Origin: Conus ventricosus
Lineage: Eukaryota > Mollusca > Gastropoda > Neogastropoda > Conidae
Reading direction: 5' to 3'
Assembly: GCA_018398815.1 (NCBI GenBank)
Contig: CM031601.1
Location: forward strand, 36,629,113-36,693,112
Length of the DNA: 64,000 nucleotides
Positions 32,538-45,334 of the stretch are shown piece by piece (the stretch's first letter is position 1; each line of letters starts with the position of its first letter). Below the pieces are notes generated by a model. The model searched no databases. It was not told the DNA's origin and saw only the letters and a list, made by a program, of their open reading frames with translations. The translations under genes were made by a program, and so were the position numbers.

Positions 32538-33480
32538 TACCATGTGTGTGGCCTGTGAGTGTGAAGATGGTGACACTCATGCCCTGGTCTGTTGTCTGTA
32601 AGCATGAAGACGCTGGAGCGATTTTGCCTTGTCTCTAGCCAGTGTGACTATGATGCTCAGGTCTGTAGCCTGTGAGTATGAAGACTTGGTGGTGATCGTG
32701 CCCTGGTCTGTGTGTAGCTTGTGAGCGTGAAGATACTGTGACAATCATGCCATGGTTTGTCTGTGGCCAGTGAGTGTGAAGATACTGTGACAATTGTGCC
32801 ATGGTTTTGTCTGTAGCCAGTGAGTGTGAAGACTTGTGACAATTGTGCTATGGTTTGTCTGTAGCCAGTGAGTGTGAAGACTTGTGACAATTGTGCTATG
32901 GTTTGTCTGTAGCCAGTGAGTGTGAAGACTTGTGACAATTGTGCTATGGTCAGTCTGTGGCCAGTGAGTGTGAAGACTTGTGACGATTGTGCCATGGTCA
33001 GTCTGTGGCCTGTGAGTGTGAAGACTTGAGCTCGGGTCTGTCTGAAGCCTATTAGTGTGAAGATAGTGTGAGCGTTGTGCCTGTGAATGTGAAGAGAATG
33101 AAAATGATGCCTTCATTGGTAGCCTGTGATTGTGAAGAGAATGAAAGTGATGCCTTCATTGGTAGCCTGTGATTGTGAAACGATGTGATGGTCCTGCCCT
33201 GGTCTGTAGCCTGAGAGTGCGAAGACACTGATAACTGTTCCCTGATCTGTAACCTGTGTGAGTGTGGAGAGACATCGACGATTGTACCTTGGTCTGTACC
33301 TTGTGACAGTGTGAGTGTGAGGACACTGACAATTGTGCCCTGGTTTGTAGGCTGTGAGTGTAATGACAATGACAGTCATGCCCTAGTCTGTAGGATAGGA
33401 GTATAATGACACTAGGGCCATTGTGCTCTTGTCCGTCGCCTGTAAGTGTGAAGACACTGCAACAATTGTGTTCTGGTAAC
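32538..33480. repeat. Degenerate minisatellite, about 42-45 bp unit
   Basis: Roughly 18-20 units around the core GTAGCCAGTGAGTGTGAAGAC and GACAATTGTGC. Units 32830-32960 are nearly identical; the rest have drifted. Minus-strand frames rich in Ser, His and Thr across it are by-products. Confidence 0.85.
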
Positions 33481-34430
33481 CTTTGATCAATTCTGCGTGC
33501 TGTTACACTATATACTGCAGGTCCACCAGTTTGTGATGATCTAGGGGTTGTGGTAGTTTTTAGGTTTAGCGGGCAACAAAATGGCCACATTTACAATTTT
33601 CTGTCATGGCAGATTTTAACCAGTCACTGGCCTGAAGCCTTGTGCAGTATTTCATGTGCGACAGTCATGTGCTTGCCAATCACAGCAAACAACTAGATGA
33701 GCAACACTAAGACTAGCTAGTACTGTGATTTCAAAGAATTTTCAGTTCATGAAGAAGCCACGTGATTCTGGTGGAAGGATCTAGTATTTCTAGTTTTCTT
33801 TCCAACAAAGATTCAGGGGAATGCAGCATAAGCCCTCTTTACATCTATCCCCAAAATCTTCATCGCAAAGGAAGTGCCTATCTGAAGATAGCTCTCATTT
33901 AAATTCCCAACATTTTTGCATGTCGTCATCGCTCATGGTGCCTGACCCTGCTACTTTCATCCCTCTCTCTCTCTCTCTCAGAATAAAAAAAAAAATGTTA
34001 TCCATCAAAATGGACTGCCTTGGTGATTTTCTATTAAGTTCATTGTTTATCTGTTTAATCATGACTGTTTTCAGCTTTCAGAGTCTCTGAAAGGCTCGAG
34101 TAGGGGACTGATGGGATGAATTCATGTCACTGCCAAGTCAAATAAAGTGAACTATGCTCATGTTTTATTTCATTCTTTCATGGCTACAGGTACATGGGCA
34201 TACACACACAAGTGTGGGTGTACCACACTTTGATGTGCACTTAGTTTTATCTAACAGGAATGTGTAGATGATCAGAAAAGGATAGTTGCTCCCTCTGGAA
34301 GTTTTTTTGCCTGCCATTCTTAAGGCCTTCGAATTTGTATTTGAATCCAGAATGAGATAAATGGATAAAGGAAAAAAACTGTGACATTTATAGATAGTAG
34401 ATTTGGAATGGCAATGTACAATTGATGTCG
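33481..34430. other. Unannotated host DNA
   Basis: No gene seen. (CT)n at 33964-33980. Confidence 0.4.
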
Positions 34431-34439
34431 GTGCGATCT

Positions 34440-35340
34440 GTACAGACAGAGCTGTAAAGTGATTGTAAAGTAAAACAGTGTGCGTTTTATAATTGCAGTG
34501 GGAACTGTCAGCAGTTCTCACAAGCTGTAAAACGCGATTGTTTAATACTTGCAGTACTTCAGGAACTGTCAAACTCCATGTTGTCTGATAATGGCAGTTC
34601 TTGTAGAGCTGTAAAGAGTGAGTGTTTTATGATTGTCCCAGTTCGTTGGGAACTGTCAAACTATGTTGCACAATAATGGCACTTCTCATGGAGCACAGTG
34701 AGTGTTTTATGATTATAGCTTTTTTTTTTTAAACTGTCAAGCTGAGAGTGTGCAGTATGGTAGTGGCAGTAAGAGTAGGAGTGGGTATTCTGTGTAACAA
34801 TTGCAGTTCTGCAAGACCTGAAAAGCTGTTAGTATGCTGCATTGACAGTTTTAGTTCTCTTTGAACTGTAAAGCATGACCGTGTTGTATGATTGAGTTCT
34901 GTTAGAATTGAACTGTCAAGGAGTAGTGTAGTGTCTAACTGCAGTTCTCTGTAGAGCAGCGAGTGTGCTGTGGCATGATTGTTGTTCCTACAGAACTGTA
35001 AAGCATGAGTGTGTTGTAAGATGATTGTTGCTCTTTCAGGACTGTAAAGCTGTGAGTGTGTTATGGATGATTTTCTTTTCCAGAACTGTAAATCATATGT
35101 GTGTTGTAGGATAATTGTTATTCTTTCAGAACAGTAAAGTGTGCAATGCATGATAGCTGTTTCATTCTAGAGTTGCGTGCAGTGTCTGAGGTGCATATCA
35201 AATGCAGTCATTTTAAGGCTGTAAACTATTATGATATAAGCAGATCTTCTAGTACCTTAGGCAGTGAGTGTGTTGTGTATTAATTGCAGTTCTTTGGAAC
35301 CATAAAGCAGTTAGTGTTGTGTGTTAATTGAAATGAATGT
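34440..35340. repeat. Highly degenerate tandem repeat, about 50-60 bp unit
   Basis: Recurring parts GAACTGTAAAGC, GAGTGTGTTGTATGATTG and GCAGTTCT at 50-60 bp spacing, roughly 14 units. Old and drifted. Confidence 0.65.
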
Positions 35341-35744
35341 TCCCTTCAAAACTAAGCTTTGATTGATTGATTATCACTTGCTTTGATTGTCTCAGTACAG
35401 AATCATGTGAGCATTTCGAACAGAGTTTTTTCTGGTGGACGCAAGTTTACTGAAAAGAAACAGGAATACCAAGTTTCTTGGAGTATGTTTACTTAGTAAG
35501 CTTATTCCTTTCCTTAGAAATTGCTGGGAATTTGTGAATGGAACACTCGGATGTGATATGCTTAAAAAAAATTTTTTTCTTAAAGTCTTAGCCTTCTGAC
35601 AGATTTTCCTGTCTGTTGACAAAACACTGACCTGATCGAGAAATTCACTTGTACCATTTTCTTTTGCTTATAGTTTCCAGTCAGTTTCAGCTTTACCCAT
35701 GAAAGTGTATGAAGGTAATTAAAATCCGAGTTGTTTGAACTTAC

Positions 35745-35828
35745 CATTGTCTTTGTTAGCATGCAGGTGAGGGTCTCCTCTTCATCTGAATCATACAGAT
35801 CTGCAAATTTGGGGCTGTTTCCATCCAC
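35745..35828 (-). CDS. Possible internal host exon (acidic)
   Basis: Minus-strand 84-bp frame, 28 codons, reading GNSPKFADLYDSDEEETLTC, bounded by a strong donor GTAAGT (35739-35744) and an AG (GAGAG) at its 5' side. Length divisible by three and phase 0 at both ends. Composition (Asp/Glu-rich with DLYDSDEEE) is protein-like. No family recognised; the acceptor has a weak pyrimidine tract. It is not HERC2, whose stop is far to the right at 55189. Confidence 0.3.
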
Positions 35829-35829
35829 C

Positions 35830-37320
35830 TCTCAAATTGATATCGCCAGATGTAGCAAAATTTTCATCCCACAGTCTTCATCATACAGGTCGTGTCGCAA
35901 AATTAACACAGTTTTACCCAAAATTAACACAGTTTTACCGAGTGTGAAAAAATGTCAGGCAAAAATCTGATGCAACATGGAGAATTTCAGACTTGGAAGC
36001 CTAGATGAAAAATGTGCTGTTGAGTGAATAAATTTGCTATTTCGTGCACACTTGGCAAATGTTAAAGCTGGTCAGACTCATGTCAGTGAGAGTTTAAAAG
36101 GGAAACAATACTTGTTAAGAATCAGGTTAGGTAGGCGGAAGTATTGAGAGAGGGAGAGAAAGAATGTGTTCAGCATGTGTTCTGTACTTTGGAACAGAAC
36201 AGCAATATGAGCTAAATACTTGTAGTGGTACGTGTACATTACGGGCTAAAGGTCAAAATTGGTTTACCTGCCAAACATTCTACTGCTGTCTAGTTCTGAT
36301 TACTGTATAAAGCATTGAGTAAAAGTGTGCCTACCCTGAGTAGCTATGCTGAAAAAGGAAGAACTGGCACTCCACCTTATTGTATTATGGGGGGAGGTGT
36401 ATGAACAGAGGAAGTGTCATTTTTTATTTTTTAAATTAAATAAATAACTACTCTGTCCAAGAGGCGAAATCATAAAAAATAACATTACTTCTTAGCAAGG
36501 CAGAGTAGGCCCTATCCTCTTTAGCTGTGTCAGCACATCTGACATGACAACCATCTTTCCTGAAAGACTTGTGTGATCAGAAATAATGTGTGTCACTCGA
36601 GTGAGCTTTAATAATGATAGTCTGCTGAATGGCAAATGAAATAGCATGGTTATGAAGATACGATCATTTAGTAATGTATTAGAAACTCATAAAACGTGAA
36701 GCAATGGAAGACTCCAATGCTATTAGAAAATAGAATCAATAACAATAATAAAAAGTTAAAGTATTGAGGTTGTGTTTCTTTACAAGTTTCACAAGTGTTG
36801 ACATTTCCTCTATCATCACTGTTTGAAGTATTTTGTGATGTATCCTAATTTCATTCATCAAATGAGATGAACATCCGTAAGTATTTGGTAAAAACAAAAA
36901 AACCTGCTTTGCAGTCAATCTCCAATATGTCCAATCATATCAATGTTTAAAGAAAAACACAGGAGAAAAGTTGCCATAGTTGACTTTATTACTGAGAAAT
37001 ATTATAATGTGTGGAATCAGCTGGACCTCATTACTGAGAAATATTATTATGTGTGCAGTCAGTTGGACCTGTGTGTACTGTCCTTTATTCTATTTGATGT
37101 AAAGTACCAGCTTGGACACTGGTTTGATCAAACAAGTTCAAATGCCCCAGCATTGCTTGGCATAAGCTGGAAATGTTGAGGGGCCTGAGGGCTGCTCTGA
37201 TGTAGAGTTGAAAGCGCAGCTCAGTAGCGTGAAAGTCTTCATTGAATTAGGTCAATGTGCATTTATATTTTAGAAATAACATGCGGACAGAGGAAAGACG
37301 ACAATTCAGTTCCCTCTCTT
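35830..37320. other. Unannotated AT-rich host DNA
   Basis: No recognised gene. A 43-bp direct duplication with TTACTGAGAAATATTATAATG sits at 36988-37073. Confidence 0.4.
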
Positions 37321-37324
37321 TACC

Positions 37325-40300
37325 TGTAGTCGGTCTTACATTTGCTGGCTGACTCCATAAGTAGTACGAGTCCAGTTTTATCTAGGCTGACTCAGTAAAA
37401 ATAGCATGGTAGTGTATAATGATCTGACTTGGCAAAGCTGATTTGAAATGTTAGTGATAACGCACCGCCAAAAAAGTAGACAAACGAATCACAAGACAAA
37501 GTATGAAGCGTTTCGACCTCTTAGGTCTTCTTCAGGCAAGAAACAAAACACTCAGGACAATGAAAAGGAACGAGCAATCGCTTATCTTCATCCAAATGGC
37601 ACAAGATAGGCATTGAATGACAGCCGTGTTTTCATTCAACGCCTATCTTGTGACAAATTTGTTTAGATTTCCGCTTGTAATCGCCTCACTTTGCAACTGG
37701 ATCTACTTAACTTGGTGTAAAGCTTAGTGATGCTGTTGAAACAGGCTGACTTGGAAAATTAGCATGTGTTAATATGCATGTATCTGATAGGCTGACTTGG
37801 AAAAATGTGTAATAGTGCATTGTATCTGATAGGCTGACTTGGAAAAGTTAATATGCATGTATCTGATAGGTGGGCTGCTTGGCAAAGCTAGTGCGTGTAA
37901 CAGGCTGACTTGGAAAATTAGCATGTGTTATCAGGTGGGCTGCTTGGCAAAACTGGTGTGTATTTATTTGATGGGCAGAACAGGCAAAGTTAGGGTGTTT
38001 GTATCTGAAGGGCTGACTAGGCAAAGTTAGTATGTATGTATCTGATAGGCTGACTTGGAAAAGTTAATATGCATGTATCTGATAGGCTGACTTGGAAAAG
38101 TTAGTATGTATGTATCTGATAGGCTGACTTGGCAAAAGTTAATATGCATGTATCTGATAGGCTGACTTGGAAAAGTCAATATGCATGTATCTGATAGGCT
38201 GACTTGGAAAAGTTAATATGATGTATCTGATAGGCTGACTTGGAAAAGTTAATATGCATGTATCTGATAGGCTGACTTGGAAAAGTTAATATGCATGTAT
38301 CTGATAGGCTGACTTGGAAAAGTTAATATGCATGTATCTGATAGGCTGACTTGGAAAAGTGAGTATGTATGTATCTGATAGGCTGACTTGGAAAAGTTAG
38401 TATGTATGTATCTGATAGGCTGACTTGGAAAAGTTAGTATGCATGTATCTGATAGGCTGACTTGGAAAAGTTAAGTATGTATGTATCTGATAGGCTGACT
38501 AGGCAAAATATATGTATGTATCTGATAGGCTGACTTGGAAAAGTTAGTATGTATGTATCTGATAGGCTGACTTGGAAAAGTTAGTATGCATGTATCTGAT
38601 AGGCTGACTTGGAAAAGTTAGTATGTATGTATCTGAAGGGCTGACTGGCAAAGTTAATATGCATGTATCTGATAGGCTGACTTGGAAAAGTTAGTATGTA
38701 TGTATCTGATAGGCTTACTTGGAAAAGTTAGTATGCATGTATCTGATAGGCTGACTTGGAAAAGTTAGTATGTATGTATCTGAAGGGCTGACTTGGCAAA
38801 GTTAATATGCATGTATCTGATAGGCTGACTTGGAAAAGTTAGTATGTATGTATCTGATAGGCTACTTGGAAAAGTTAGTATTGCATGTATCTGATAGGCT
38901 GACTTGGAAAAGTTAGTATGTATGTATCTGAAGGGCTGACTTGGCAAAGTTAATATGCATGTATCTGATAGGCTGACTTGGAGAAGTTAGTATGTATGTA
39001 TCTGATAGGCTGACTTGGCAAAGTTAATATTCATGTATCTGATAGGCTGACTTGGAAAAGTTAGTATGTATGTATCTGATAGGCTGACTTGGAAAAGTTA
39101 GTATGTATGTATCTGATAGGCTGATTGGGCGAAGTTAGTATGTATGTATCGGATATAGGACTGTACTTGGCAAAGTCAGTATGTATGTATCTGATAGGCT
39201 GACTTGGAAAAGTTGTAGTTATGTATGTATTTGATTAGGTGACTTGGCAAAGTCAGTATGTATGTATCTGATTGGGTGACTTGCAAAGTCAGTGTGTATG
39301 TATTCTGATGTGGGTGACTCTGCAAAGTCAGTGTGCATGTATCTGATGGGTGACTCTGCAAATCAGTGTGTATGTATCTGATGGGGTGACTCTGCAAAGT
39401 CAGTGTGTATGTATCTGATGGGGTGACTCTGCAAAGTCATGTGTATGTATCTGGGGGGGTGACTTTGCAAAGTCAGTGTGTATGTATTGATGGGGCGACT
39501 CTGCAAAATCATGTGTATGTATCTGATGGGGTGGGCTCTGCAAAGTCAGTGTGTATGTATCTGGTGGGTGACTTGGCAAAGTCAGTGTGTATGTATCTGA
39601 TGGGCGACTCTGCAAAGTCAGTGTGTATGTATCTGAGGGTGACTCTGGGAAAGTCAGTGTGTATGTATCTGATGGGTGACTTGGGAAAGTCAGTGTGTAT
39701 GTATCTGATGGGTGACTCTGCAAAGTCGGTGTTTTATCTGATGGGGTGACTTGGCCAAGTCAGTGTGTATGTATCTGCTTTAGGTGACTTGGCAAAGTCA
39801 GTATGTATGTATCTGATGGGTGACCCTTGCAAAGTCAGTGTGTATGTATCTGATGGGGTGACTTGCCAAAGTCAGTGTGCATGTATCTGATGGGTGACTT
39901 GGCCAAATCAGTGTGTATGTATCTGATGGGGTGACTTGCCAAGTCAGTGTGTATGTATCTGATGGGCTAACTTGGCAAAGTCAGTGGTGTATCTGATGGG
40001 GCTGACTTGGCAAAGTCAGGGGATGTATCTGATGGGCTGACTGGCAAAGTCAGTGTGTATGTATCTGATGGGCTGACTTGGCAAAGTCAGTGTGTATCTG
40101 ATGGGTGACTCTGCAAAGTCATGGTATGTATCTGATGGGTGACTTGCAAAGTCAGTGTGTATGTATCTGATATTTTTATCTGATGGGTGACTCTGCAAAG
40201 TCAGTGTGTATGTATCTGGATGGGTGACTTGGCAAAGTCAGTGTGTATGTATCTGATGGGGTGACTTGCCAAGTCAGTGTGTATGTATCTGATGGGTGAC

Positions 40301-43300
40301 TCTGCAAAGTCAGTGTGTATGTATCTGGTGGGTGACTTGGCAAAGTCAGTGTGTATGTATCTGATGGGGACTTGCAAAGTCAGTGTGTATGTATCTGATG
40401 GGGTGACTCTGCAAAGTCGTGTGATGTATCTGATGGGGTGACTTGCAAAGTCAGTGTGTATGTATCTGATGGGGACTTGGGAAAGTCGTGGTAGTATCTG
40501 ATGGGTGACTTGGGAAAGTCAGTGTGTGTATCTGATGGGTGACTCTGCAAAGTCAGTGTGTATGTATCTGATGGGGTGACTTTGGCAAAGTCAGTGTGTA
40601 TTCTGATGGGGACTCTGCAAAGTCAGTGTGCATGTATCTGATGGATGACTCTGCAAAGTCAGTGTGAATGTATCTGATGGGTGACTTGGCCAAGTCAGTG
40701 TGTATGTATCTGATGGGGTGACTGGCAAGTCAGTGTGCATGTATCTGAGGGGCTGACTTGGCAAGTCAGTGTGTATGTATCTGATGGGTGACTTGGCAAG
40801 TCAGTGTGTATGAATCTGATGGGTGACTTGCAAGTCAGTGTGCTTGATCTGATGGGGGACTTGGGAAAGTCATGTGCATGTATCTGATGGGCTGACTCGG
40901 CAAAGTCAGTGTGTATGAATCTGATGGGGTGACTTGCAAAGTCAGTGCGTATCTGATGGATGACTTGCAAAGTCAGTGTGCAGTATCTGATGGGTGACTT
41001 GGCAAAGTCAGTGGTATGTATCTGATGGGGTGACTTGGGAAAGTCAGTTTTGTATCTGATGGGTGACTTGCAAGTCAGGATTTTGGTATGAAGTATCTGA
41101 TGGGTGACTTGGCAAAGTCAGTGTGTATGTATCTGATGGGGTGACTTGGCAAAGTCAATGTGATGTACTAGGTACTCTGCATTATTGGCGTCAGTGGTAT
41201 CTGATGGGGTGACTCTGCAAAGTCAGTGTGTATGTATCTGATGGGGTGACTTGGCAAAGTCAGTGTGTATGTATCTGATGGGTGACTTGCAAGTCAGTGT
41301 GTATCTGATGGGGTGACTCTGCAAAGTCAGTGTGTATGTATCTGATGGGTGACTTGGCAAAGTCAGTGTGTATGTAACTGATGGGGGGACTCTGCCAAAG
41401 TCATGTGTATGTATCTGATGGGGTGACTGGCAAAGTCAGGTGTATGTATCTGATGGGGTGACTTGGGAAAGTCAGTGTGTATGATCTGATGGGGTGACTC
41501 TGCAAAGTCAGTTGTATGTATCTGATGGGTGACTCTGCAAAGTCAGGTGAATCTGATGGGGTGACTCTGCAAAGTCAGTGTGTATGTATCATGGGGTGAC
41601 TTGGCAAGTCAGTGTGTATGTATCGTGGGTCTGACTTATGGCAAAGTCAGTGTGCATGTATCTGATGGGGTGACTCTGCAAAGTCAGTGTGTATGTATCT
41701 GATGGGTGACTCTGCAAAGTCAGTGTGCATGTATCTGATGGGTGACTCTGCAAAGTCAGTGTCATGATCTGATGGTAGGACTCGCAAAGTCAGGTGTATG
41801 ATCTTTATGGGGTGACTTGCAAAGTCAGTGTGTATGTTCTGATGGGTGACTTGGCAAAGTCAGTGGCGTATCTGATGGGTGACTCTGCAAAGTCAGTGTG
41901 CATGTATCTGATGGGGTGACTTGGCAAAGTCAGTGTGTATGTATCTGATGGGTGACTCTGCAAAGTCAGTGTGCATGTATCTGATGGAGTGACTTGGCAA
42001 AGTCAGGTGCTGTATCTGATGGGGTGACTCTGCAAAGTCAGTGTGTATGATCTGATGGGGTGACTTGGGAAAGTCATGTGTATGTATCTGATGGGTGACC
42101 TGCAAAGTCAGTGTGTATCTGATAGGTGACTCTGCAAAGTCAGTGTGTATGTATCTGATGGGATGACTTGGCAAAGTCAGTGTGTATGTACTGATGGGTG
42201 ACTTGCAAAGTCAGTGTGGATGTATCTGATGGGATGACTCTGCAAAGTCAGTGTGTATGTATCTGATGGGTGACTCTGGGAAAGTCAGTGTGATTATCTG
42301 ATGGGGTGACTCTGCAAGTCAGTGTGTATGTATCTGATGGGGTGACTTGGCAAAGTCAGTGTGCTGTATCTGATGGGTGACTTGGGAAAGTCAGTGTGCA
42401 TGTATCTGATGGGGTGACTTGGGAAAGTCAGTGTGTAAAGAATCTGATGGGGTGACTCTGCAAAGTCAGTGCATATTGGATGGGTGACCTGCAAAGTCAG
42501 TGTGTATGTATCTATATGGATGACTTGCAAAGTCAGTGTGTACTGATGGGGTGACTTGCAAAGTCAGGGGTGCATGTATCTGATGGGGTGACTCTGCAAA
42601 GTCAGTGTGTATGTATCTGATGGGTGACTCTGCAAGTCAGTGTGTAAAGATCTGATGGGGGGACTCTGCAAAGTCAGTGTGTAAGTATCTGATGGGGGAC
42701 TTGGAAAGTCAGTGTGTATGTATCTGATGGGGTGACTCTGCAAAGTCAGTGTATGTATCTGATGGGGTGACTCTGCAAAGTCAGTGTGTATGTATCTGAT
42801 GGGTGACTTGGCAAAGTCATGTGTATGTATTGATGGGTGGACTTGCAAAGTCAGTGTGTATGTATCTGATGGGTGACTCTGCAAAGTCAGTGTGTATCTG
42901 ATGGGGTGACTTGGGAAAGTCAGTGTGCATGTATCTGATGGGTGACTCTGCAAAGTCAGTGTGTATGTATCTGATGGGTGACTTGGCAAAGTCAGTGTGA
43001 AGTATCTGTGGGGTGACTCTGCAAAGTCAGTGTGTATGTATCTGATGGGTGACTTGCAAAGTCAGTGTGTATGTATCTGATGGGGTGACTCTGCAAAGTC
43101 AGTGGATTGATCTGTGGGGCACTCAAAGTCAGTGTGTATGTATCTGGTGGGGTGACTTGGGAAAGTCAGTGTGTAGTATCTGATGGGGAGACTCTGCAAA
43201 GTCAGTGTGCATGTATCTGATGGGTGACTTGCAAAGTCAGTGTGTATGTATCTGATGGGTGACTCGGCAAAGTCAGTGTGATGTATCTGATGGGTGACTC

Positions 43301-44235
43301 TGCAAAAGTCCCGTGTGTATGTACTGATGGGGTGACTTGGCAAAGTCAGTGTGATGTATCTGATGGGTGACTTGCAAAGTCAGTGTGCATGTATCTGATG
43401 GGGTGACTCTGCAAAGTCAGTGTGTATGTATCGATGGGTGACTCTGCAAAGTCAGTGTGATGTATCTGATGGGGCGACTTGCAAAGTCAGTGTGCATGTA
43501 TCTGATGGATGACTCTGCAAAGTCAGTGTGTATGAATCTGATGGGTGACTTGCAAAGTCATGTGTATACTGATGGGTGACTTGCAAAGTCAGTGTGCATG
43601 TATCTGATGGGTGACTCTGCAAAGTCAGTGTTGTATCTGATGGGGACTCTGCAAAGTCAGTGTGTAAGATCTGATGGGGTGACTTGGAAGTCATGTGTGT
43701 ATCTGATGGGGTGACTGCAAGTCAGTGTGCATATGTATCTGATGGGATGACTCTGCAAAGTCAGTGTGTATGTATCTGATGGGGCGACTCTGCAAAGTCA
43801 GTGTGTATGTATCTGATGGAGTGACTCTGCAAAGTCAGTGTGTATGTATCTGATGGGTGACTCTGCAAAGTCAGTATGTATCTGATGGGTGACTCTGCAA
43901 AGTCAGTGTGTATGTTCTGATGGGTGACTCTGCAAAGTCAGTGTGTATCTGATGGGGTGACTCTGCAAAGTCAGTGTGTAGCTGATGGGCTGACTTGGCA
44001 AAGTCCGTGTGTATGTTTCTGATGGGGTGACTACAGTGTGTATGTATCTGATGGGCTGACTTGGTAAAATCAGTGTGTATGTTTCTGATGGGTGATTTGG
44101 CAAAGTCAGTGTGTATGTTTCTGATAGGGTGACTTGGCAAAGTCAGTGTGTATGTTTCTGATGGGGTGACTTGGCAAAGTCAGTGTGTATGTATCTGATG
44201 GGGTGACTGTAAAGTTTTTATGTATGTATCTTACA
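37325..44235. repeat. 36-37 bp satellite array, about 6.5 kb
   Basis: About 170-180 units. Left edge (37325-37930) is decayed and interrupted by the insert above. Type A (37930-39230), 37 bp: CTGATAGGCTGACTTGGAAA then AGTTAGTATGTATGTAT. Type B (39230-44220), 36 bp: CTGATGGGTGACTCTGCAAA then GTCAGTGTGTATGTAT. Type B has many one-base indels at GGG, AAA and TGTG, of which some may be consensus errors. Each type B unit has a near-palindrome TGACTCTGCAAAGTCA. It is not a CRISPR: no unique spacers. Minus-strand Ser/His/Thr/Asp-rich frames are by-products. Confidence 0.95.
37455..37690 (-). mobile_element. Small retroelement-like insert with hammerhead-like core and hairpin
   Basis: Interrupts the decayed left edge of the satellite. 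On the minus strand it carries CCTGAAGAAGACCTAAGAGG then TCGAAACGC (37506-37535 region): a CTGANGA core, a stem of GACCT/AGGTC, and GAAA, as in hammerhead ribozymes. AACGC after the core can pair with GCGTT at 37460-37470. A 21-bp inverted repeat with one mismatch and an 11-base loop is at 37600-37652. A similar sequence with the same order occurs at 52150-52235. Penelope-like elements are known to carry such motifs, which is why I suggest that class; no protein is present. Confidence 0.4.
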
Positions 44236-44607
44236 GACTGACTCGGCAAAGTTTTCTTTTTGTTGTGTTTGTGTTTGCTGTCCCATCTTTTGTGCCACCT
44301 AGTCCTGTAATGATGCATCCATATTCTGTGATTTTCTTTTTATGTCTTGGACTATACCAACACCGATTCTGCACATGATCAGTATCCAGTGCCTCAGTTT
44401 TAAATCTTACAGCAAGGCCTAACCCTTCAACTTTTGCGAATGTTGTGACATATTTATTTGCTGTAGTTTTATGTGCCAACTTATGTCACCTATCTGTACC
44501 TTAGCGTCAAGTTTTTACTCGCACAACTAAAGGGACATTGCTGATGTCCAGGATCAGTTGAGGAAAGGTTCAGAAATAAGTCAGCATTGTTTGTTTTAAC
44601 ATCATAG

Positions 44608-44807
44608 AAATTGTGACGATTGTTGGGAAATCTGAGAGCCATTGTGTCGGGTCCGAGCTATATGCCCACTTTGGCAACAAGCTGAGTGTGAAGCAATATG
44701 TGCGTATGAGCAATGTTGGGCACAACAAAACTGAAGGGAGTGTGTGTATTACATCATCAAGTAGTCAGCCAGTGGGAACATTGCTTGCATATGGAGTTGC
44801 GCAATAA
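44608..44807 (+). CDS. Possible terminal coding exon of an unidentified host gene
   Basis: An AG acceptor at 44606-44607 after a T-rich stretch, then an open frame of 66 codons: IVTIVGKSESHCVGSELYA, FGNKLSVKQYVRMSNVGHNK, SSSQPVGTLLAYGVAQ, stop TAA 44805-44807. Codon make-up and residue mix are protein-like and differ from the flanks. AATAAA signals at 45317 and 45329 could end the transcript about 510 bases later. I do not recognise the protein. If real, the satellite array lies in an intron or upstream of this plus-strand gene. Confidence 0.4.
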
Positions 44808-45316
44808 GTAAGCCTTTTCCCATAGATTTGTCTCATACTTGGATACAGATCTATCAGCCTTGGTAAGCAATAGCAGTTGCTGCTATTTCAGTAGTTTTCT
44901 CAATAGGTTCAGTTCTTGAAAGTTGAGTACAGAGGCATGCACACACACACAGAGCACAGAGAAATTGTCAGGCAAACCTTGCACCATGTGTTGAACTTGC
45001 AGAGTACTGTTGAAGCTGTGATTCATGGATGCATCATCAAGTGCTAAAAGATAGTGCTGGTTGGATGATTGCTCTTCTTCAGTACTGCTTTTTTGTTTTG
45101 ACATTTTCTTTGTATGTGTAAAATGACTGGAAATTTATGTTTCTATTTGATGATTGGTGGACTAAAATTATATGCAACATTTTTTTTTTACCCAGTTGTA
45201 CTTACTTCTAGATTAGCAGAGCAGGTCTTCATGATATTTTGATGCATTGTGGCTAAACAATACTAAAAAATATTCCATCTCTGTGATCTTTTGAAATGCC
45301 AAGTTCTGCACCATGC

Positions 45317-45334
45317 AATAAATTCAGTAATAAA
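45317..45334 (+). terminator. Possible poly(A) signals for the exon at 44608
   Basis: AATAAA at 45317-45322 and at 45329-45334. Common by chance in AT-rich DNA. Confidence 0.25.

Noticed and set aside
38765..44140. Minus-strand frames rich in Ser, His, Thr, Asp across the satellite
   Set aside because: They come from the repeat unit read in changing frames; indels switch frames constantly and there is no start or splice context.
37325..44235. CRISPR-like regular repeats
   Set aside because: Units are head-to-tail with no unique spacers, and the context is a eukaryotic genome.
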